Part shown: positions 46,120-56,783 of the stretch, one piece after another
Layout of the letters: the number at the start of each line of letters is the position of its first letter
How positions within the stretch are numbered: position 1 is the stretch's first letter
DNA from: Psychrobacter piscatorii
GTDB lineage: Bacteria > Pseudomonadota > Gammaproteobacteria > Pseudomonadales > Moraxellaceae
Direction: 5' to 3'
Length of the DNA stretch: 64,000 nt
Assembly: GCF_904846415.1 (NCBI RefSeq)
Contig: NZ_CAJHAR010000013.1
Coordinates: 1 to 64,000 of the forward strand
The notes under the pieces: model-generated
What the model was told of the DNA's origin: nothing
Database searches by the model: none
Seen by the model: the letters and a program-made list of their open reading frames with translations, nothing else
Program-made: the position numbers and the translations under genes

Positions 46120-48525
46120 ATGAAAATTAGCGAACAGTGGCTACGTCAATGGGTAAATCCCCAAAATACCAGCGAACAGTTGGCTGAACAGCTGACCATG
46201 GCAGGGCTTGAAATTGATGATCGTTACGCAGTTGCCCGCGAATTTAGCGGTGTGGTCATCGGTGAAGTCATCAGCGTTGAGCAGCATCCAGATGCAGACA
46301 AACTGCGTGTCACGCAGGTAAATATTGGCGATGCTGAGCCGCTACAAATTGTTTGCGGCGCGCCTAATGTGACCGTTGGTATGAAAGCGCCGGTTGCTAC
46401 CGTTGGTGCGGTATTGCCAAGCGACGATGGCAAAGGCTTTAAGATCAAAAAAAGCAAGCTACGCGGTGTTGCCTCAAACGGCATGCTATGCGGCGCCTCT
46501 GAAATTGACTTGGTCGATGATATCGATGGACTGCTTGAACTGCCTGAAGACGCACCAGTTGGTACCGATATCCGTGAGTATTTAGGTCTAGATAATCAGA
46601 TACTGGATATCTCTATCACTCCAAACCGTGGTGATTGCTTTAGCGTTCGCGGTATCGCTCGCGAGATTTCAGTCATCAATGACTTGCCTGTACAGTTGCC
46701 AGAGATTCCTGACAATATAGTCGCTTCTGATAATGGTGCAACGCCCGCTGTAACTGTTGATGCGGTAGAAGCGTGCCCTCGCTATCTGTTGCAATCAATT
46801 AGCAATATTGATCGTAGCATCGATACTCCGAAATGGATGCAAGATGCTTTAGTTCAATCAGGACTGCGTTCACATAACTTCTTGGTCGATGTGACCAACT
46901 ATGTGTTGATGGAGTTGGGGCAACCGCTACACGCTTTTGATGCTGATACCATCGAAGGTGATATCGTTGTGCGTTTGGCACAGCCTGATGAAACCATTAC
47001 TTTGCTCAACGAGCAAACGGTTACGCTAACCGGTGATGAGCTTGTGATTGCTGACGACAAAGGTGCTTTGGCACTAGCTGGTATTATGGGTGGTCAGCGT
47101 AGCAGTGTCACCGATAGTACGACCAATATCGTGGTAGAAAGCGCTTTCTTTAATCAACTGGCTATCGCTGCACGCGCACGCCGTTTTGGATTGCACACCG
47201 ATGCCTCGCAGCGTTTTGAGCGTGGGGTCGATTTTGAATTGCCAAAACTTGCCTTGGCACGAGCTTGTGACTTGATCACAAGTATCACGGGCGGCGAAGC
47301 AGGACAAATAGTCACGGCCGAAAACCTTGAGCATTTGCCAGCACGCGCACCAATTACATTGCCAATCGCGAAAGTTCGTGATGTCATTGGGATTGATATC
47401 GATCCATCAGAGATGGTGCGTATCTTAACTCAATTAGGTTTTGAGGTAGAGCAGCAAAACGACGCACTAATTTGCAAGCCGCCGTCTTATCGTTTTGATA
47501 TGAGTATCCGCGAAGATCTCATCGAAGAAATTGCTCGTATCTATGGCTATGATAATATTCCAAGCGTTTTGCCACATTTGCAAGTCAGCATGGATTATGA
47601 CGATACTGCAGATTTGACTCATGGGATGAAGCTAGCACTGGTCGATAACGGTTATATGGAAGCGATCAGCTTTAGCTTTAGTGATGCAAAATTAGAAGCA
47701 TTGCTTGATGATGAAGCACTAGGGGAGGTGTTGGCACTGGCAAACCCTATCTCTAGTGATTTGGCGGTCATGCGTCGTACCTTGCTATCGAGCCTACTGC
47801 CTTGCGTGCAATATAACTTGAATCGTCAGCAGCCACGCGTACGTTTCTTTGAGACGGGTCTTAGCTTTGTGGGACAAAGTATCAGTGATTTGGTGCAAAC
47901 CCCAAGCATTGCCTTGGTCGCAGTGGGTGATGTATGGAGCGAGCAAGCATATCAAAACCGTGCGCTAGACTTTTATGATCTAAAACATGATATTGAACAG
48001 TTATTACCAGCGCAGATCGATAGTGCACGCATCCGCTACGAGCGTAGTACGCTGAGCTTCCTCCATCCAGGACAAAGCGCTGAGTTATATATCGATGATA
48101 TATATGTTGGTTGGTTGGGTCAGCTACATCCAAATACTGCTAAGCAGTTGGATCTACCAACGACATGGGTTGCCCAATTGTCACTGGCACCGCTATTGAC
48201 GCTTGCTCGGGAGCAGCATGCGATTACGACACCAAGCAAGTTCCCACAAGTACGCCGTGATATCGCTATCTTAGTAGACAGTGATATCAGTTTGCAGACT
48301 TTAGAATCAACGGTAAGAGCTGCGGCAGGTGATCTGTTGACTGATCTGTGGCTATTTGATGTGTATCAAGGCGATAAAGTACCAGCAGGTCAGCGCTCAT
48401 TGGCGTTTGCACTCGTATGGCAAGATGCTACACAAACCCTATCGGATGAAGCTGTAAAGGCTGCCACCGATAAGGTTGTACAGGCATTAACGGATCAACA
48501 CGCAGTCCAGTTACGTGACAGCTAA
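46120..48525 (+). CDS. pheT: Phenylalanyl-tRNA synthetase beta chain
   Basis: The 801-residue beta chain contains an N-terminal tRNA-binding domain (VVIGEVISVEQHPDADKLRV to ~residue 150), the B3/B4 editing domains, the B5 region and a catalytic-like core. It ends in the ferredoxin-fold anticodon-binding domain (SKFPQVRRDIAILVDSDISL). All domains have normal order and length. It is followed by a long hairpin and then ihfA, a classic arrangement. Confidence 0.96.
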   Translation: MKISEQWLRQWVNPQNTSEQLAEQLTMAGLEIDDRYAVAREFSGVVIGEVISVEQHPDADKLRVTQVNIGDAEPLQIVCGAPNVTVGMKAPVATVGAVLPSDDGKGFKIKKSKLRGVASNGMLCGASEIDLVDDIDGLLELPEDAPVGTDIREYLGLDNQILDISITPNRGDCFSVRGIAREISVINDLPVQLPEIPDNIVASDNGATPAVTVDAVEACPRYLLQSISNIDRSIDTPKWMQDALVQSGLRSHNFLVDVTNYVLMELGQPLHAFDADTIEGDIVVRLAQPDETITLLNEQTVTLTGDELVIADDKGALALAGIMGGQRSSVTDSTTNIVVESAFFNQLAIAARARRFGLHTDASQRFERGVDFELPKLALARACDLITSITGGEAGQIVTAENLEHLPARAPITLPIAKVRDVIGIDIDPSEMVRILTQLGFEVEQQNDALICKPPSYRFDMSIREDLIEEIARIYGYDNIPSVLPHLQVSMDYDDTADLTHGMKLALVDNGYMEAISFSFSDAKLEALLDDEALGEVLALANPISSDLAVMRRTLLSSLLPCVQYNLNRQQPRVRFFETGLSFVGQSISDLVQTPSIALVAVGDVWSEQAYQNRALDFYDLKHDIEQLLPAQIDSARIRYERSTLSFLHPGQSAELYIDDIYVGWLGQLHPNTAKQLDLPTTWVAQLSLAPLLTLAREQHAITTPSKFPQVRRDIAILVDSDISLQTLESTVRAAAGDLLTDLWLFDVYQGDKVPAGQRSLAFALVWQDATQTLSDEAVKAATDKVVQALTDQHAVQLRDS

Positions 48526-48545
48526 TATTTAGTCTTTAAAATACC

Positions 48546-48588
48546 CAATGCTCTATAGCCTTTTCAGTTATGAGGCTATGGAGCATTG
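48546..48588. terminator. Hairpin after pheT
   Basis: A 15-bp stem caatgctctatagcc / ggctatggagcattg with one mismatch and a 13-base loop lies 20 bp after the pheT stop. There is no T-run, so it may act as a weak terminator or an RNA stabiliser before ihfA. Confidence 0.6.
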
Positions 48589-48772
48589 CTATTCGTAAAA
48601 ACTATTATTTATAACCCTTTTACTTGTAGAATAAGTTAAGTCATTATTAATAAAGGATTTTAATGCATAGTTTATTAAAAACTGCTCAAAAAACCTTTAT
48701 AATAATTAGACTTAACCCTCATACCGCTAAACCATGATATTCGACATCACGACATAGCATAGGAGTCGTACT

Positions 48773-49072
48773 GTGAGCACCTTAACCAAATCTGACATGA
48801 TTGAGCACTTAATGAGTCATCTAAATCTGACACGACAAGAAGGTCGCTGTCTGGTGGAGAACTTTTTTGATGAGCTGTCAGAGAGTTTGATTGATGGCAA
48901 AGAGGTCAAGCTTTCAGGCTTTGGCAACTTTGAGCTTAAAGATAAGAACAGCCGTCCAGGTCGTAACCCTAAAACAGGGGAGCCTGTCGCAGTATCCGCG
49001 CGCCGCGTGGTTACGTTCAAAACGGGACAAAAATTTCGTCAGAAAGTTGATGAGCGTTTATTCGATACTTAA
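48773..49072 (+). CDS. ihfA: Integration host factor subunit alpha
   Basis: This DNA-bending histone-like protein works with IhfB in transcription, replication and recombination. The 99-residue protein has [21 protein letters not shown], the core [24 protein letters not shown] and [19 protein letters not shown], matching IhfA. It starts with GTG (48773), preceded by ggag at -9. The pheST-ihfA order is typical. Confidence 0.95.
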   Translation: MSTLTKSDMIEHLMSHLNLTRQEGRCLVENFFDELSESLIDGKEVKLSGFGNFELKDKNSRPGRNPKTGEPVAVSARRVVTFKTGQKFRQKVDERLFDT

Positions 49073-49246
49073 TGCGTTATTGAGTATGAAAGCCTGCTTG
49101 TTTTCGCTATAACCATGTAAAACTATTGATATATGTTTGCGCATGACTGCGATTATGATTCTTTAATCTTGCGCTGCATGTATCCTGTATAGCCAATAAG
49201 TACCAATTATGGTTATGGTTGACTAGCTGTCATAAATTGTAGGCAT

Positions 49247-49276
49247 AAAAAAAGAGAGCATAGGCTCTCTTTTTTT
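49247..49276. terminator. Bidirectional terminator between ihfA and the small lipoprotein gene
   Basis: The 13-bp stem aaaaaaagagagc / gctctcttttttt has a 4-base loop. It has T-runs on both strands and lies between convergent genes. Confidence 0.92.
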
Positions 49277-49307
49277 ATAACCGTTTATTTATTGTATGAA
49301 CAATAAA

Positions 49308-49682
49308 TTACTGAGCTGGCTCTTCAACAACAACTGTGTCAGCAGCTTCAACAGCAGCAGGATCAGCAGTAGCAGTATCAGTTTCGCTAGCTACGTCAAC
49401 GCTAGTAGTAGTACCGTCTACAGGAACTTCAGCGTCCATTTCGTCAGTAGCAGTTGCAGCTTGTGCATCAGCGATGTTCGCTTCAGCGTCAGCAACAGCA
49501 GCGTCAGCATCAGCAGTCATTTCGCCTTCAGCAGCAGCATCATCTAGCTCTGCAGAAGCGTCTTGCACTTCTTCTTGCGCGTCAGATAAATCTTCAGCAG
49601 CGTTTTCTTTGTTGCTGTCACAGGCAGTTAGGCCCATAGTTGCAGTCATGATACCAGCTAGAGCAAGTAATTTAAGTTTCAT
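49308..49682 (-). CDS. Acidic Ala/Asp-rich lipoprotein
   Basis: This 124-residue protein from the start at 49682 (GGAG at the right spacing) has a lipoprotein signal with lipobox LTAC at residues ~17-20. The rest is very rich in Ala, Asp, Glu and Thr (DDAAAEGEMTADADAAVADAEA). Its simple composition has no fold signature. It may form an extended envelope or periplasmic linker. Function unknown. Confidence 0.75.
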   Translation of the reverse strand: MKLKLLALAGIMTATMGLTACDSNKENAAEDLSDAQEEVQDASAELDDAAAEGEMTADADAAVADAEANIADAQAATATDEMDAEVPVDGTTTSVDVASETDTATADPAAVEAADTVVVEEPAQ

Positions 49683-50211
49683 AAGGTTTTCTCCGGAAAA
49701 TGAAATGAGCAGTAGCAGCAACAAAGGTCGAATTCCGAGATTTCTCAGAATTCAACTAGTCTTAGTCACAGCTACTCAGCTTCCACGCATTCTATATGTT
49801 TTATATGAAAATGGAAATAGGGTTGTACAATTAAGTAACAATAATATTTAAAATAATATTTTACTTCAGCTGTTTGATAGTATTTTTAATACAACAAACC
49901 AAATTAATCGACGTATAATCAATGACATCAGCCTATTGCAGAGAACTCTTGGTGTCCATTTATTAGCATGGTTTTTTAGTATTTATCATGTTTTATCGAG
50001 CAAAATAGAAGTAAATACGCCGATTATTAAGATATTAGGAGTCAGTAATGATTGACCTTGTGAGAAAGTATTTTTAGATCGCTTGCTTTTACGATAATTG
50101 AGTGAAATGTAGCTGGCTAAAATACTGATTTGAAGGATCTGGTTAGCAGCGGTACAAAATAAATAATGACTGATACGAACAGCTATATATCGTATATTTG
50201 AGGAACAAACT
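49683..50211. other. Intergenic region between the lipoprotein and metallopeptidase genes
   Basis: These ~530 AT-rich bases contain no convincing gene. The stretch nearest the lipoprotein holds its ribosome binding site. The other side should hold the promoter of the metallopeptidase gene, but no clear -35/-10 pair stands out. Confidence 0.4.
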
Positions 50212-51102
50212 ATGAAATGGCAAGGCAGACGGGGCAGTTCTAACGTGCGCTCCAGTACGGGCGGCGGAAAAATGATAGGTGGTGGTATCGGCGGTATCAT
50301 TATCGCAGGTATTTTATGGCTGGTATTTGGGGTAAATCCCATGACTGCGCTGCAAACAGGTCAGGTGATCGCTGGTGGTGGTAGTAATGGAACTTCCAGC
50401 GAACCTGCGACAAGCGATGATCGAGATACCCAGTTTGTCAAAGTCGTGCTGGCGGATACTGAAGAGGTCTGGCATCAGATATTTAACGAAGCGGGTAGTA
50501 CTTATAAAGAGCCTTCATTGATTCTGTTCAATGGTCAAGTGAATTCAGCTTGTGGTGGTGCTAGCGCTGCAACAGGTCCGTTTTACTGCCCAGGGGATCA
50601 GACGGTTTATTTAGATACATCTTTCTTTGTGGAGATGCGTCAAAATCTTGGTATTTCAGGTGATCAGCAAGGATCAGGTAGTCAAGAAAACCAAGGCAAA
50701 GCGGGCGATTTCGCGCAGGCTTATGTTATCGCACATGAGGTTGGACACCACGTTCAAACGCTACTAGGTATTAGTCAGCAGGTCAACGAAGCCCGTCAGC
50801 AAGTGACCCAAGCACAATCCAATAAGTTATCAGTGTTACAAGAGTTGCAGGCAGATTGCTTTGCAGGCGTTTGGGCGCAGCGTAATCAAGAGCGTGTACA
50901 GTTTTTAGAAGCGGGCGATATTGATGAGGCTATCAATGCTGCCGGTCAGATCGGCGATGATCGGTTGGCACAGGCGAGTGGGAGAGCGGTCGCGCCTGAT
51001 AACTTCACTCATGGTACCAGCCAGCAGCGTGTTGAATGGTTCACTCGTGGCCTAGAGAGCGGTAACGTACAATCTTGTGATACGTTTAGCGGTGCGCTTT
51101 AA
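50212..51102 (+). CDS. YpfJ-type neutral zinc metallopeptidase
   Basis: This 296-residue protein starts MKWQGRRGSSNVR. It has one glycine-rich membrane helix (about residues 24-42, GGGIGGIIIAGILWLVFG) and a soluble domain with the zinc-binding HEVGHHVQ at about residue 179. Close to it is ELQADCFAGVWA, with the third ligand. This layout fits the putative neutral zinc metallopeptidase family (YpfJ). Its targets are not known. A palindromic terminator follows. Confidence 0.88.
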   Translation: MKWQGRRGSSNVRSSTGGGKMIGGGIGGIIIAGILWLVFGVNPMTALQTGQVIAGGGSNGTSSEPATSDDRDTQFVKVVLADTEEVWHQIFNEAGSTYKEPSLILFNGQVNSACGGASAATGPFYCPGDQTVYLDTSFFVEMRQNLGISGDQQGSGSQENQGKAGDFAQAYVIAHEVGHHVQTLLGISQQVNEARQQVTQAQSNKLSVLQELQADCFAGVWAQRNQERVQFLEAGDIDEAINAAGQIGDDRLAQASGRAVAPDNFTHGTSQQRVEWFTRGLESGNVQSCDTFSGAL

Positions 51103-51193
51103 AAGTAGTGGCGCGCTTTAAAAGTGATTTACTTTTTACAACTCCGCCTATGGGTTATCAGTACAATAATAACCATGCAAAAAATTGACATAA

Positions 51194-51225
51194 AAAAGCC
51201 TGCAATTAATTGCAGGCTTTTTTTA
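51194..51225. terminator. Palindromic bidirectional terminator
   Basis: A long perfect palindrome, aaaaagcctgcaattaattg followed by caggcttttt, carries T-runs on both strands. It lies between the metallopeptidase gene and the convergent small lipoprotein gene. Confidence 0.9.
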
Positions 51226-51280
51226 TCCTCTGGTTGATATCACTCAATTTAATAATGAAGAGATATCAGGTAGAAGGATC

Positions 51281-51511
51281 TTAGTTATTATCAAGAATGT
51301 AACCACCAGCGCCGCCAATAGCTGCACCAGCTAATGCGCCACGAGCGATGTCTTTGCTATCGCCTTTACTTCTGATAAGAGCACCAGCAGCAGCACCAGC
51401 AGTAGCACCTTTAGCAGTATTGCTCATACCGCCACCATATGAATTACAACCAGTCATGATTAGTGCTGAGCTCGTAATTGCTGTCATTGCGATCGTTTTA
51501 GCAAATTTCAT
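51281..51511 (-). CDS. Small glycine-zipper lipoprotein
   Basis: This 76-residue protein has a lipoprotein signal ending at TGC (Cys22) and two glycine-zipper helices (TAKGATAGAAAGALI and IARGALAGAAIGGAGGYI). It is of the OsmB/2TM glycine-zipper type, thought to sit in the outer membrane. The role is not known. Confidence 0.82.
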   Translation of the reverse strand: MKFAKTIAMTAITSSALIMTGCNSYGGGMSNTAKGATAGAAAGALIRSKGDSKDIARGALAGAAIGGAGGYILDNN

Positions 51512-51817
51512 ATTATCACCTATTTATCCATCAAATTTAAAATGTAAGACCTTTAAAAAACAATGTCCATGGTAGTTTCAAATGTATTCCTACTATCTGC
51601 CATGATAGTTGGTTGCTGACTATATAGTCGTAGTAAAAGCGCTAAACTTTGCAAACAACATGTAATTGATGTTTCCAGACTGTATCATCAAACAGATACT
51701 TGCTTATGTGAGGTGCTTAGCTCAAAAATAAGTAGGCGAGTATTTTGGCAATCGGAAACAAAAAAGACCACCTATTGGCAGTCTTAATATAAATAATTTT
51801 AGAATAAAGCTCGCAAA

Positions 51818-53086
51818 TTAATTCTGTGATTTGCGCTTCATCTGCTCAAAGAACTCATCATTGGTTTTCGCTTCTTTTAGACGATCCAACAAGAACTCAG
51901 TGGCTTGAACACCATCCATCGGTTGCAGCAACTTACGCAAGATCCAGACTTTACGCAGCTTGTCTTCATCAAGCAAACGCTCTTCGCGGCGTGTACCAGA
52001 TTTTTTGATATTAATCGCAGGGAAGACACGTTTTTCGGCCAAGTCACGCTCAAGCGTAATCTCTTGGTTACCCGTTCCTTTGAATTCTTCAAAAATAACG
52101 CTATCCATCTTACTACCAGTATCGATCAATGCGCTGGCAATAATGGTCAAACTACCGCCTTCCTCGACATTACGCGCAGCACCAAAGAAACGCTTTGGAC
52201 GCTCTAGGGCATTGGCATCCAAACCACCAGTCAGTACTTTGCCTGATGATGGGATAACCGTGTTATAAGCACGGGCGAGGCGAGTGATTGAATCAAGCAA
52301 AATAACCACGTCTTGCTTATGTTCAACCAAACGCTTGGCCTTTTCGATGACCATTTCAGCCACTTGTACGTGACGCTGTGGCGGTTCATCAAAGGTAGAG
52401 GCAACCACTTCGCCGCGTACCGTACGTACCATCTCGGTGACTTCTTCTGGACGCTCGTCAATCAATAGTACGATTAGATAGCATTCAGGGTTATTGCGTG
52501 TGATTGACTGAGCGATGGTCTGTAGCAGCATCGTTTTACCCGCTTTTGGCGGTGCGACGATGATAGAGCGCTGACCTTTACCAATCGGAGCGATTAGATC
52601 GATGATACGACCAGTCAAATCTTCAGTGGTTCCGTTACCAAGCTCAAGTTTTAAGTGCTCAGTTGGGAACAGCGGCGTTAGGTTCTCGAAGATAAGCTTA
52701 TGACGTGAGCGATCTGGCGTATCAAAGTTAATCTCGCCGACTTTCAATAACGCAAAATAACGCTCAGAATCTTTTGGTGGACGAATCGTACCAGCGATAC
52801 TGTCACCAGTTTTTAGGCTAAAGCGACGAATTTGGCTTGGGCTGACATAGATATCGTCAGGACCAGCTAGATATGAGCCTTCTGATGAGCGCAAAAATCC
52901 AAAACCATCAGGAAGAACCTCAAGCACACCATCACCATAGATAGCTTCACCGTTCCGCGCATGGGTTTTTAGGATAGCAAAAATAATGTCTTGTTTACGG
53001 CTACGCGCCATATTATCAAGACCCATTTCCTTGGCGATAGCCAATAGCTCAGCGATTGATTTTTTCTTTAATTCAGTAAGATTCAT
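51818..53086 (-). CDS. rho: Transcription termination factor Rho
   Basis: Rho is a hexameric RNA-dependent ATPase that ends transcription. The 422-residue protein has the N-terminal helical bundle ([22 protein letters not shown]), the RNA-binding cold-shock-like domain ([24 protein letters not shown]), Walker [13 protein letters not shown], Walker [17 protein letters not shown] and the Q/R-loop region up to the end. It has normal length and a strong start. Confidence 0.97.
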   Translation of the reverse strand: MNLTELKKKSIAELLAIAKEMGLDNMARSRKQDIIFAILKTHARNGEAIYGDGVLEVLPDGFGFLRSSEGSYLAGPDDIYVSPSQIRRFSLKTGDSIAGTIRPPKDSERYFALLKVGEINFDTPDRSRHKLIFENLTPLFPTEHLKLELGNGTTEDLTGRIIDLIAPIGKGQRSIIVAPPKAGKTMLLQTIAQSITRNNPECYLIVLLIDERPEEVTEMVRTVRGEVVASTFDEPPQRHVQVAEMVIEKAKRLVEHKQDVVILLDSITRLARAYNTVIPSSGKVLTGGLDANALERPKRFFGAARNVEEGGSLTIIASALIDTGSKMDSVIFEEFKGTGNQEITLERDLAEKRVFPAINIKKSGTRREERLLDEDKLRKVWILRKLLQPMDGVQATEFLLDRLKEAKTNDEFFEQMKRKSQN

Positions 53087-53523
53087 AGATAGGTCATTAG
53101 CAATTGATCAGATGAGAGATGCCATTAGCAGCACAAGTCACGACAGTGATTAAAATAACGGTAATATGATGATATAGGTGTGTGCACAGCGCTGTAGTTT
53201 ATGTAGTTTTGGTTTTGCATGTCTGCTTATGTACGCACTGCAATCATGGGATGCAAGGTCATAAGAAATAAGGATAAAAAAGGCTACATAAGAGTCTGCG
53301 TCAAAAACCCAATATCAGTAATTGCGTTTAGTCATTTTGTTCAGCAATGGTGTTTATAATGACGATTGTGTTTTTGTTGATAAACACGAGGAGAATAGCG
53401 ACAAGATACTAGGAAAACAGTTGGTTTTCTCTTGTCAGCAGACTATACGGTCTTCACAATAGCGTTGTCAATAAATTTTGCCAAAAAAGTCATATAATCA
53501 AGTTTTTTGCACAAAAAACAAGC
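53087..53523. other. Intergenic region upstream of rho
   Basis: These 437 bases contain no recognisable gene. rho genes often have long leaders with autoregulatory Rho sites, and the length here would allow one, but no signal can be shown by eye. Confidence 0.35.
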
Positions 53524-53560
53524 AAAAAAGCCACTATCATAGTCAGATAATGGCTTTTTT
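53524..53560 (-). terminator. Terminator of trxA
   Basis: The stem aaaaagcca-tatc / gata-tggcttttt has one internal mismatch and T-runs on both sides. It lies about 50 bp after the trxA stop on the minus strand. Confidence 0.8.
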
Positions 53561-53610
53561 GGTGAGTCTATCTCGTCCGTTTAAAGTCATCTGAAACGAG
53601 TAGATTCAGC

Positions 53611-53937
53611 TTATAAATGCTTGTCTAATACTTTAGCTAGTTCAGCTTTTGGCTGTAGGCCCATGACTGAGTCAACTTTTTCGCCATCTTTGAAGACAAA
53701 TAGCGTTGGGATGTTACGGATACCAAAACGGCTCGCTGCTTGTGGGTTGCTATCCACGTCAACTTTAACGATCTTAACTTTACCTTGGTACTCAGTCGCT
53801 AAATCTTCTAAAATAGGCGCAATCGCTTTACAAGGACCACACCAAGTTGCCCAAAAATCTACCAATACAGGCACATCTGATTCTAGAACGTCTTGGTCAA
53901 AGTTTGTGTCGGTAGTATTAACAATAAGGTCTGACAT
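53611..53937 (-). CDS. trxA: Thioredoxin
   Basis: This 108-residue disulfide reductase has the active site WCGPCK (about residues 32-37), preceded by VLVDFWAT, and the cis-proline region [14 protein letters not shown]. It is a normal-length thioredoxin 1. It is near rho, as in E. coli, though here rho lies on its far side in the same direction. Confidence 0.97.
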   Translation of the reverse strand: MSDLIVNTTDTNFDQDVLESDVPVLVDFWATWCGPCKAIAPILEDLATEYQGKVKIVKVDVDSNPQAASRFGIRNIPTLFVFKDGEKVDSVMGLQPKAELAKVLDKHL

Positions 53938-54344
53938 AATTTTATCTCTCTTGTTTTATTTATTCTGTCACCACGAGTAAGCAGTCATATTGATCTAATA
54001 ATAAGCTGGTCAGTGGTCAAAGAATCGTTTAGAAATGGTGAAAATGTGCCATTATATTAACATGTTTGCTCAGTCTTGACAGATTCAGGCTGGTTAAATT
54101 GTTTAACAATTACGATTAGCACAATAAATCGAAACAGAATGACACAGGTTCGGTTTTCTCTGTTACTTACCGCCAGCGCTTTGCTAAAAAATGCTCTAAA
54201 GCGTTATTTTAATAGCCTTCCAATGGTCGTTTGCGGTGTTGAGCTTTCCTGTTTTGAGTTTCATAAGAAATCCGCCATTGTACCAAATACACCAGCAGTT
54301 AAAAATCCACGTATTTCATTCAATTTATATAAGTAGTTATTGTT
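53938..54344. other. Intergenic region between trxA and the pseudouridine synthase gene
   Basis: A frame of 86 codons (54076-54336) is open, but it has no family, no ribosome binding site and a composition unlike its neighbours, so it is not called. The region should contain the divergent promoters of trxA and the RluA-type gene. Confidence 0.35.
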
Positions 54345-55058
54345 ATGCCTTTTACTGATGAAGAAGTCGACGCCCTTAACGCGCAAGAAAATGCCTATCC
54401 GCTTGAGTTTTTCAAGGATTTTGCGCAAGAGATTACGGTCTACGAAGACGATGATATTTGGGTGGTTGATAAACCGGCAGGCCTATTAAGTGTCGATGGC
54501 AAGACTCTCAAAGTGAGTCTGCTTGCTCGGCTTGAGCGTGCCAATCCAGCGGTAAAACTGATTCATCGATTGGATATGGATACCTCAGGGCTGATTATTT
54601 TTGCAAAAAATGCCGCTGCCCAAACCAATATCAGTAAGCAATTTATTGAACGTCTACCGCAAAAAAAGTACCAAGCACGAGTTTTTGGCGCGTGGGAGCA
54701 AGTCGGTGCAACGGGTGAGATATCGGTGCCAGTACGCTATGAGCCGACTACCAAGCCGCGTCATATCGTCGATCACGACTGGTCAAAGCATGCGCTAACA
54801 CTGTATGAAGTTATAGCCCATGAACAATGCAATGGTCAGACCGTCACTCGAGTGATGCTAAAACCAGTGACAGGTCGCAGCCATCAGCTACGCGTACATA
54901 TGGTACATGCAGGTCACGTGATGATTGGCGACCCGATTTATGCTGAGGGCACGGCATTAGAGATTGCGCCAAGGCTGAACCTACATGCGCAGCAATTGCG
55001 CTTAAAACATCCAGTATTGGGTGCTTGGATGGACTGGGAAAGTCCATGCCCATTTTGA
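54345..55058 (+). CDS. RluA-family pseudouridine synthase
   Basis: This 237-residue enzyme isomerises uridine in RNA. It has the RluA signature HRLDMDTSGLIIFAK with the catalytic Asp, then the KKYQARVFG strand and the late GRSHQLRVHMVHAGHVMIGDPIY block. It lacks an S4 domain, which fits the RluA (23S rRNA 746/tRNA 32) group, but the exact target is not certain from sequence. Confidence 0.88.
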   Translation: MPFTDEEVDALNAQENAYPLEFFKDFAQEITVYEDDDIWVVDKPAGLLSVDGKTLKVSLLARLERANPAVKLIHRLDMDTSGLIIFAKNAAAQTNISKQFIERLPQKKYQARVFGAWEQVGATGEISVPVRYEPTTKPRHIVDHDWSKHALTLYEVIAHEQCNGQTVTRVMLKPVTGRSHQLRVHMVHAGHVMIGDPIYAEGTALEIAPRLNLHAQQLRLKHPVLGAWMDWESPCPF

Positions 55059-55141
55059 TGCATTAGCTGCCTGAATGTGAAGTCTAAGCGCGCGATTAAT
55101 AGAAACGCTATCGCCAATCATGCAAATACAAGGATGATAAT

Positions 55142-56759
55142 ATGCTTGATATTACCACTACAAAACAGGCGATCAAAAGTCGCCTGACACGTAAAAAGCC
55201 GCAAATGGACAAGCTGGCCGATTATGAAGTACTGATTATTGGTGCTGGTATTGCTGGTATCGGTATGGCCTGCCGCTTACAGCAACTACAGCATAAAAAT
55301 CTATTTGGTCATAAAGGTGCAAAAAAACAAAAACAGGCAAAAACGCAGCGCTTTGCCATATTAGAAAAACGTGCTGATCTGGGCGGGACTTGGGATTTAT
55401 TTACCTATCCTGGTATTCGTTCTGACTCTGATGCCTTAACCTTTGGCTATAACTTTAGGCCGTGGCTAGATTATAGAATGCTGGCAGCAGGTGGCGATAT
55501 CAAGCGTTATATCGCTGATACGGCGCGCGAGTTTGGTATTACTGAGCATATTCGCTATGAGCATGAAGTCCAGAAAATATCATGGTCTAGCACTGATCAA
55601 TTATGGACAGCAACCATAAAAAATCATGCGAGTGGTGAAGTGCTCGTCAAGACGGCAAAGTTCGTTGTGGGTGCTACGGGTTACTACGACTATGAGCAAG
55701 GCTATCGTCCTCATTTTGATGGAGAAGATGACTTCCGTGGTCGTATCGTCCATCCGCAGCATTGGGATAATTTAGATTATAACGACAAAAAAGTAGTCAT
55801 CATTGGGAGCGGTGCTACCGCAATGACGCTATTACCGGCGTTAGTGGATGAAGACAGTGAGCAATGTGCACGCCATGTCACGATGCTACAGCGGACGCCC
55901 ACTTATGTGGCAAGCGTGCCGGGTGATGATCATGCTATCGACTGGCTATCGGGCAAGTTTTCTCCTTTATCAAAAGAGCAGGTCTATACGGCACTACGCG
56001 CTCGCAATGTATTACGGCAGCAAGGGCTGTATAAATTAGCTACTCACGCGCCGAAGTTGATGAAAGCCGTCCTAAAAGGCAGCGTGACTAAAGAGTTAAA
56101 AGGTAGCGGCGTTGATCCCAAGGATTGTAGTCGAGCACTTTATGCCCGACTACAATCCTTGGGATCAACGCGTTTGCGCTATACCAGACAGTGATTTATT
56201 TAAATCTTTGCACGGTAAACGTGCAGCAGTGGTCACCGATCAGATCGACCGCTTTACCGAAACAGGTATTATGCTGCAATCTGGCGAGCATCTTGATGCT
56301 GATATCATCGTCACAGCAACGGGGCTAAAGCTACAAATGCTAGGCGGGGCAGCAGTATATATCGACGGGCAGCCTATTGATATCGGCACGCGCATGACTT
56401 ATAAAGCAGTCATGATCGAAGGCGTGCCCAATCTGGCGGCCTTATTTGGCTATACCAATGCCTCATGGACGCTAAAGATTGATCTGGCTTGTCAATATGT
56501 GGTGCGGCTACTGAGTTATATGCACAAAAACCGCTACCAAGTCGCGCTGCCACAGGCACAGACGGCGAATGCTACCGCCCATGCCCAAGCAGATACGGTG
56601 ATGGGCTCGCTATCGTCTGGATATGTCAAGCGTGCCCAAGACAGACTGCCGAAGCAAGGCGATCGCTACCCATGGTACGTGACCAACAACTATCTTAGCG
56701 ACCGTGTGATGCTCAAGTACCGCAAAATAAAAGACGACTGGTTGCGGTTTAGTCGTTAG
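55142..56759 (+). pseudogene. Flavin-containing (Baeyer-Villiger-type) monooxygenase, frameshifted by a 13-bp insertion
   Basis: The N-terminal part has the FAD motif IIGAGIAGIGMACRLQ, then EKRADLGGTWDLFTYPGIRSD (family GGTW and YPG blocks) and the NADPH motif VVIIGSGATAMTLLPAL. The frame shifts at 56123. The remainder (HFMPDYNPWDQRVCAIPDSDLF to LRFSR) continues in another frame to 56759. Removing 13 bases at 56123-56135 restores a continuous reading GVDPKHFMPDYNPWDQR of about 535 residues, as expected for the family. The inserted bases are largely the reverse complement of bases lying just downstream. Unless the break is a sequencing error, the enzyme is inactive. Confidence 0.85.
56111..56169. 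repeat. Perfect 23-bp inverted repeat inside the monooxygenase gene
   Basis: Arms gttgatcccaag...gtagtcg (56111-56133) and cgactac...cttgggatcaac (56147-56169) are exact complements around a 13-base loop. Before the 13-bp insertion the site would have had only 12-bp arms (GTTGATCCCAAG / CTTGGGATCAAC). The insertion extended the arms to 23 bp. Confidence 0.95.
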
Positions 56760-56783
56760 TAGCTTGCTCATCATTGACAGTCG

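Noticed and set aside
49336..49851. 171-codon Ser/Ala-rich frame on the plus strand
   Set aside because: It is the antisense shadow of the Ala/Asp-rich lipoprotein gene, whose codon bias opens the opposite frame.
54076..54336. 86-codon open frame upstream of the RluA-type gene
   Set aside because: No ribosome binding site and no protein-like pattern; it occupies the likely promoter region of the next gene.
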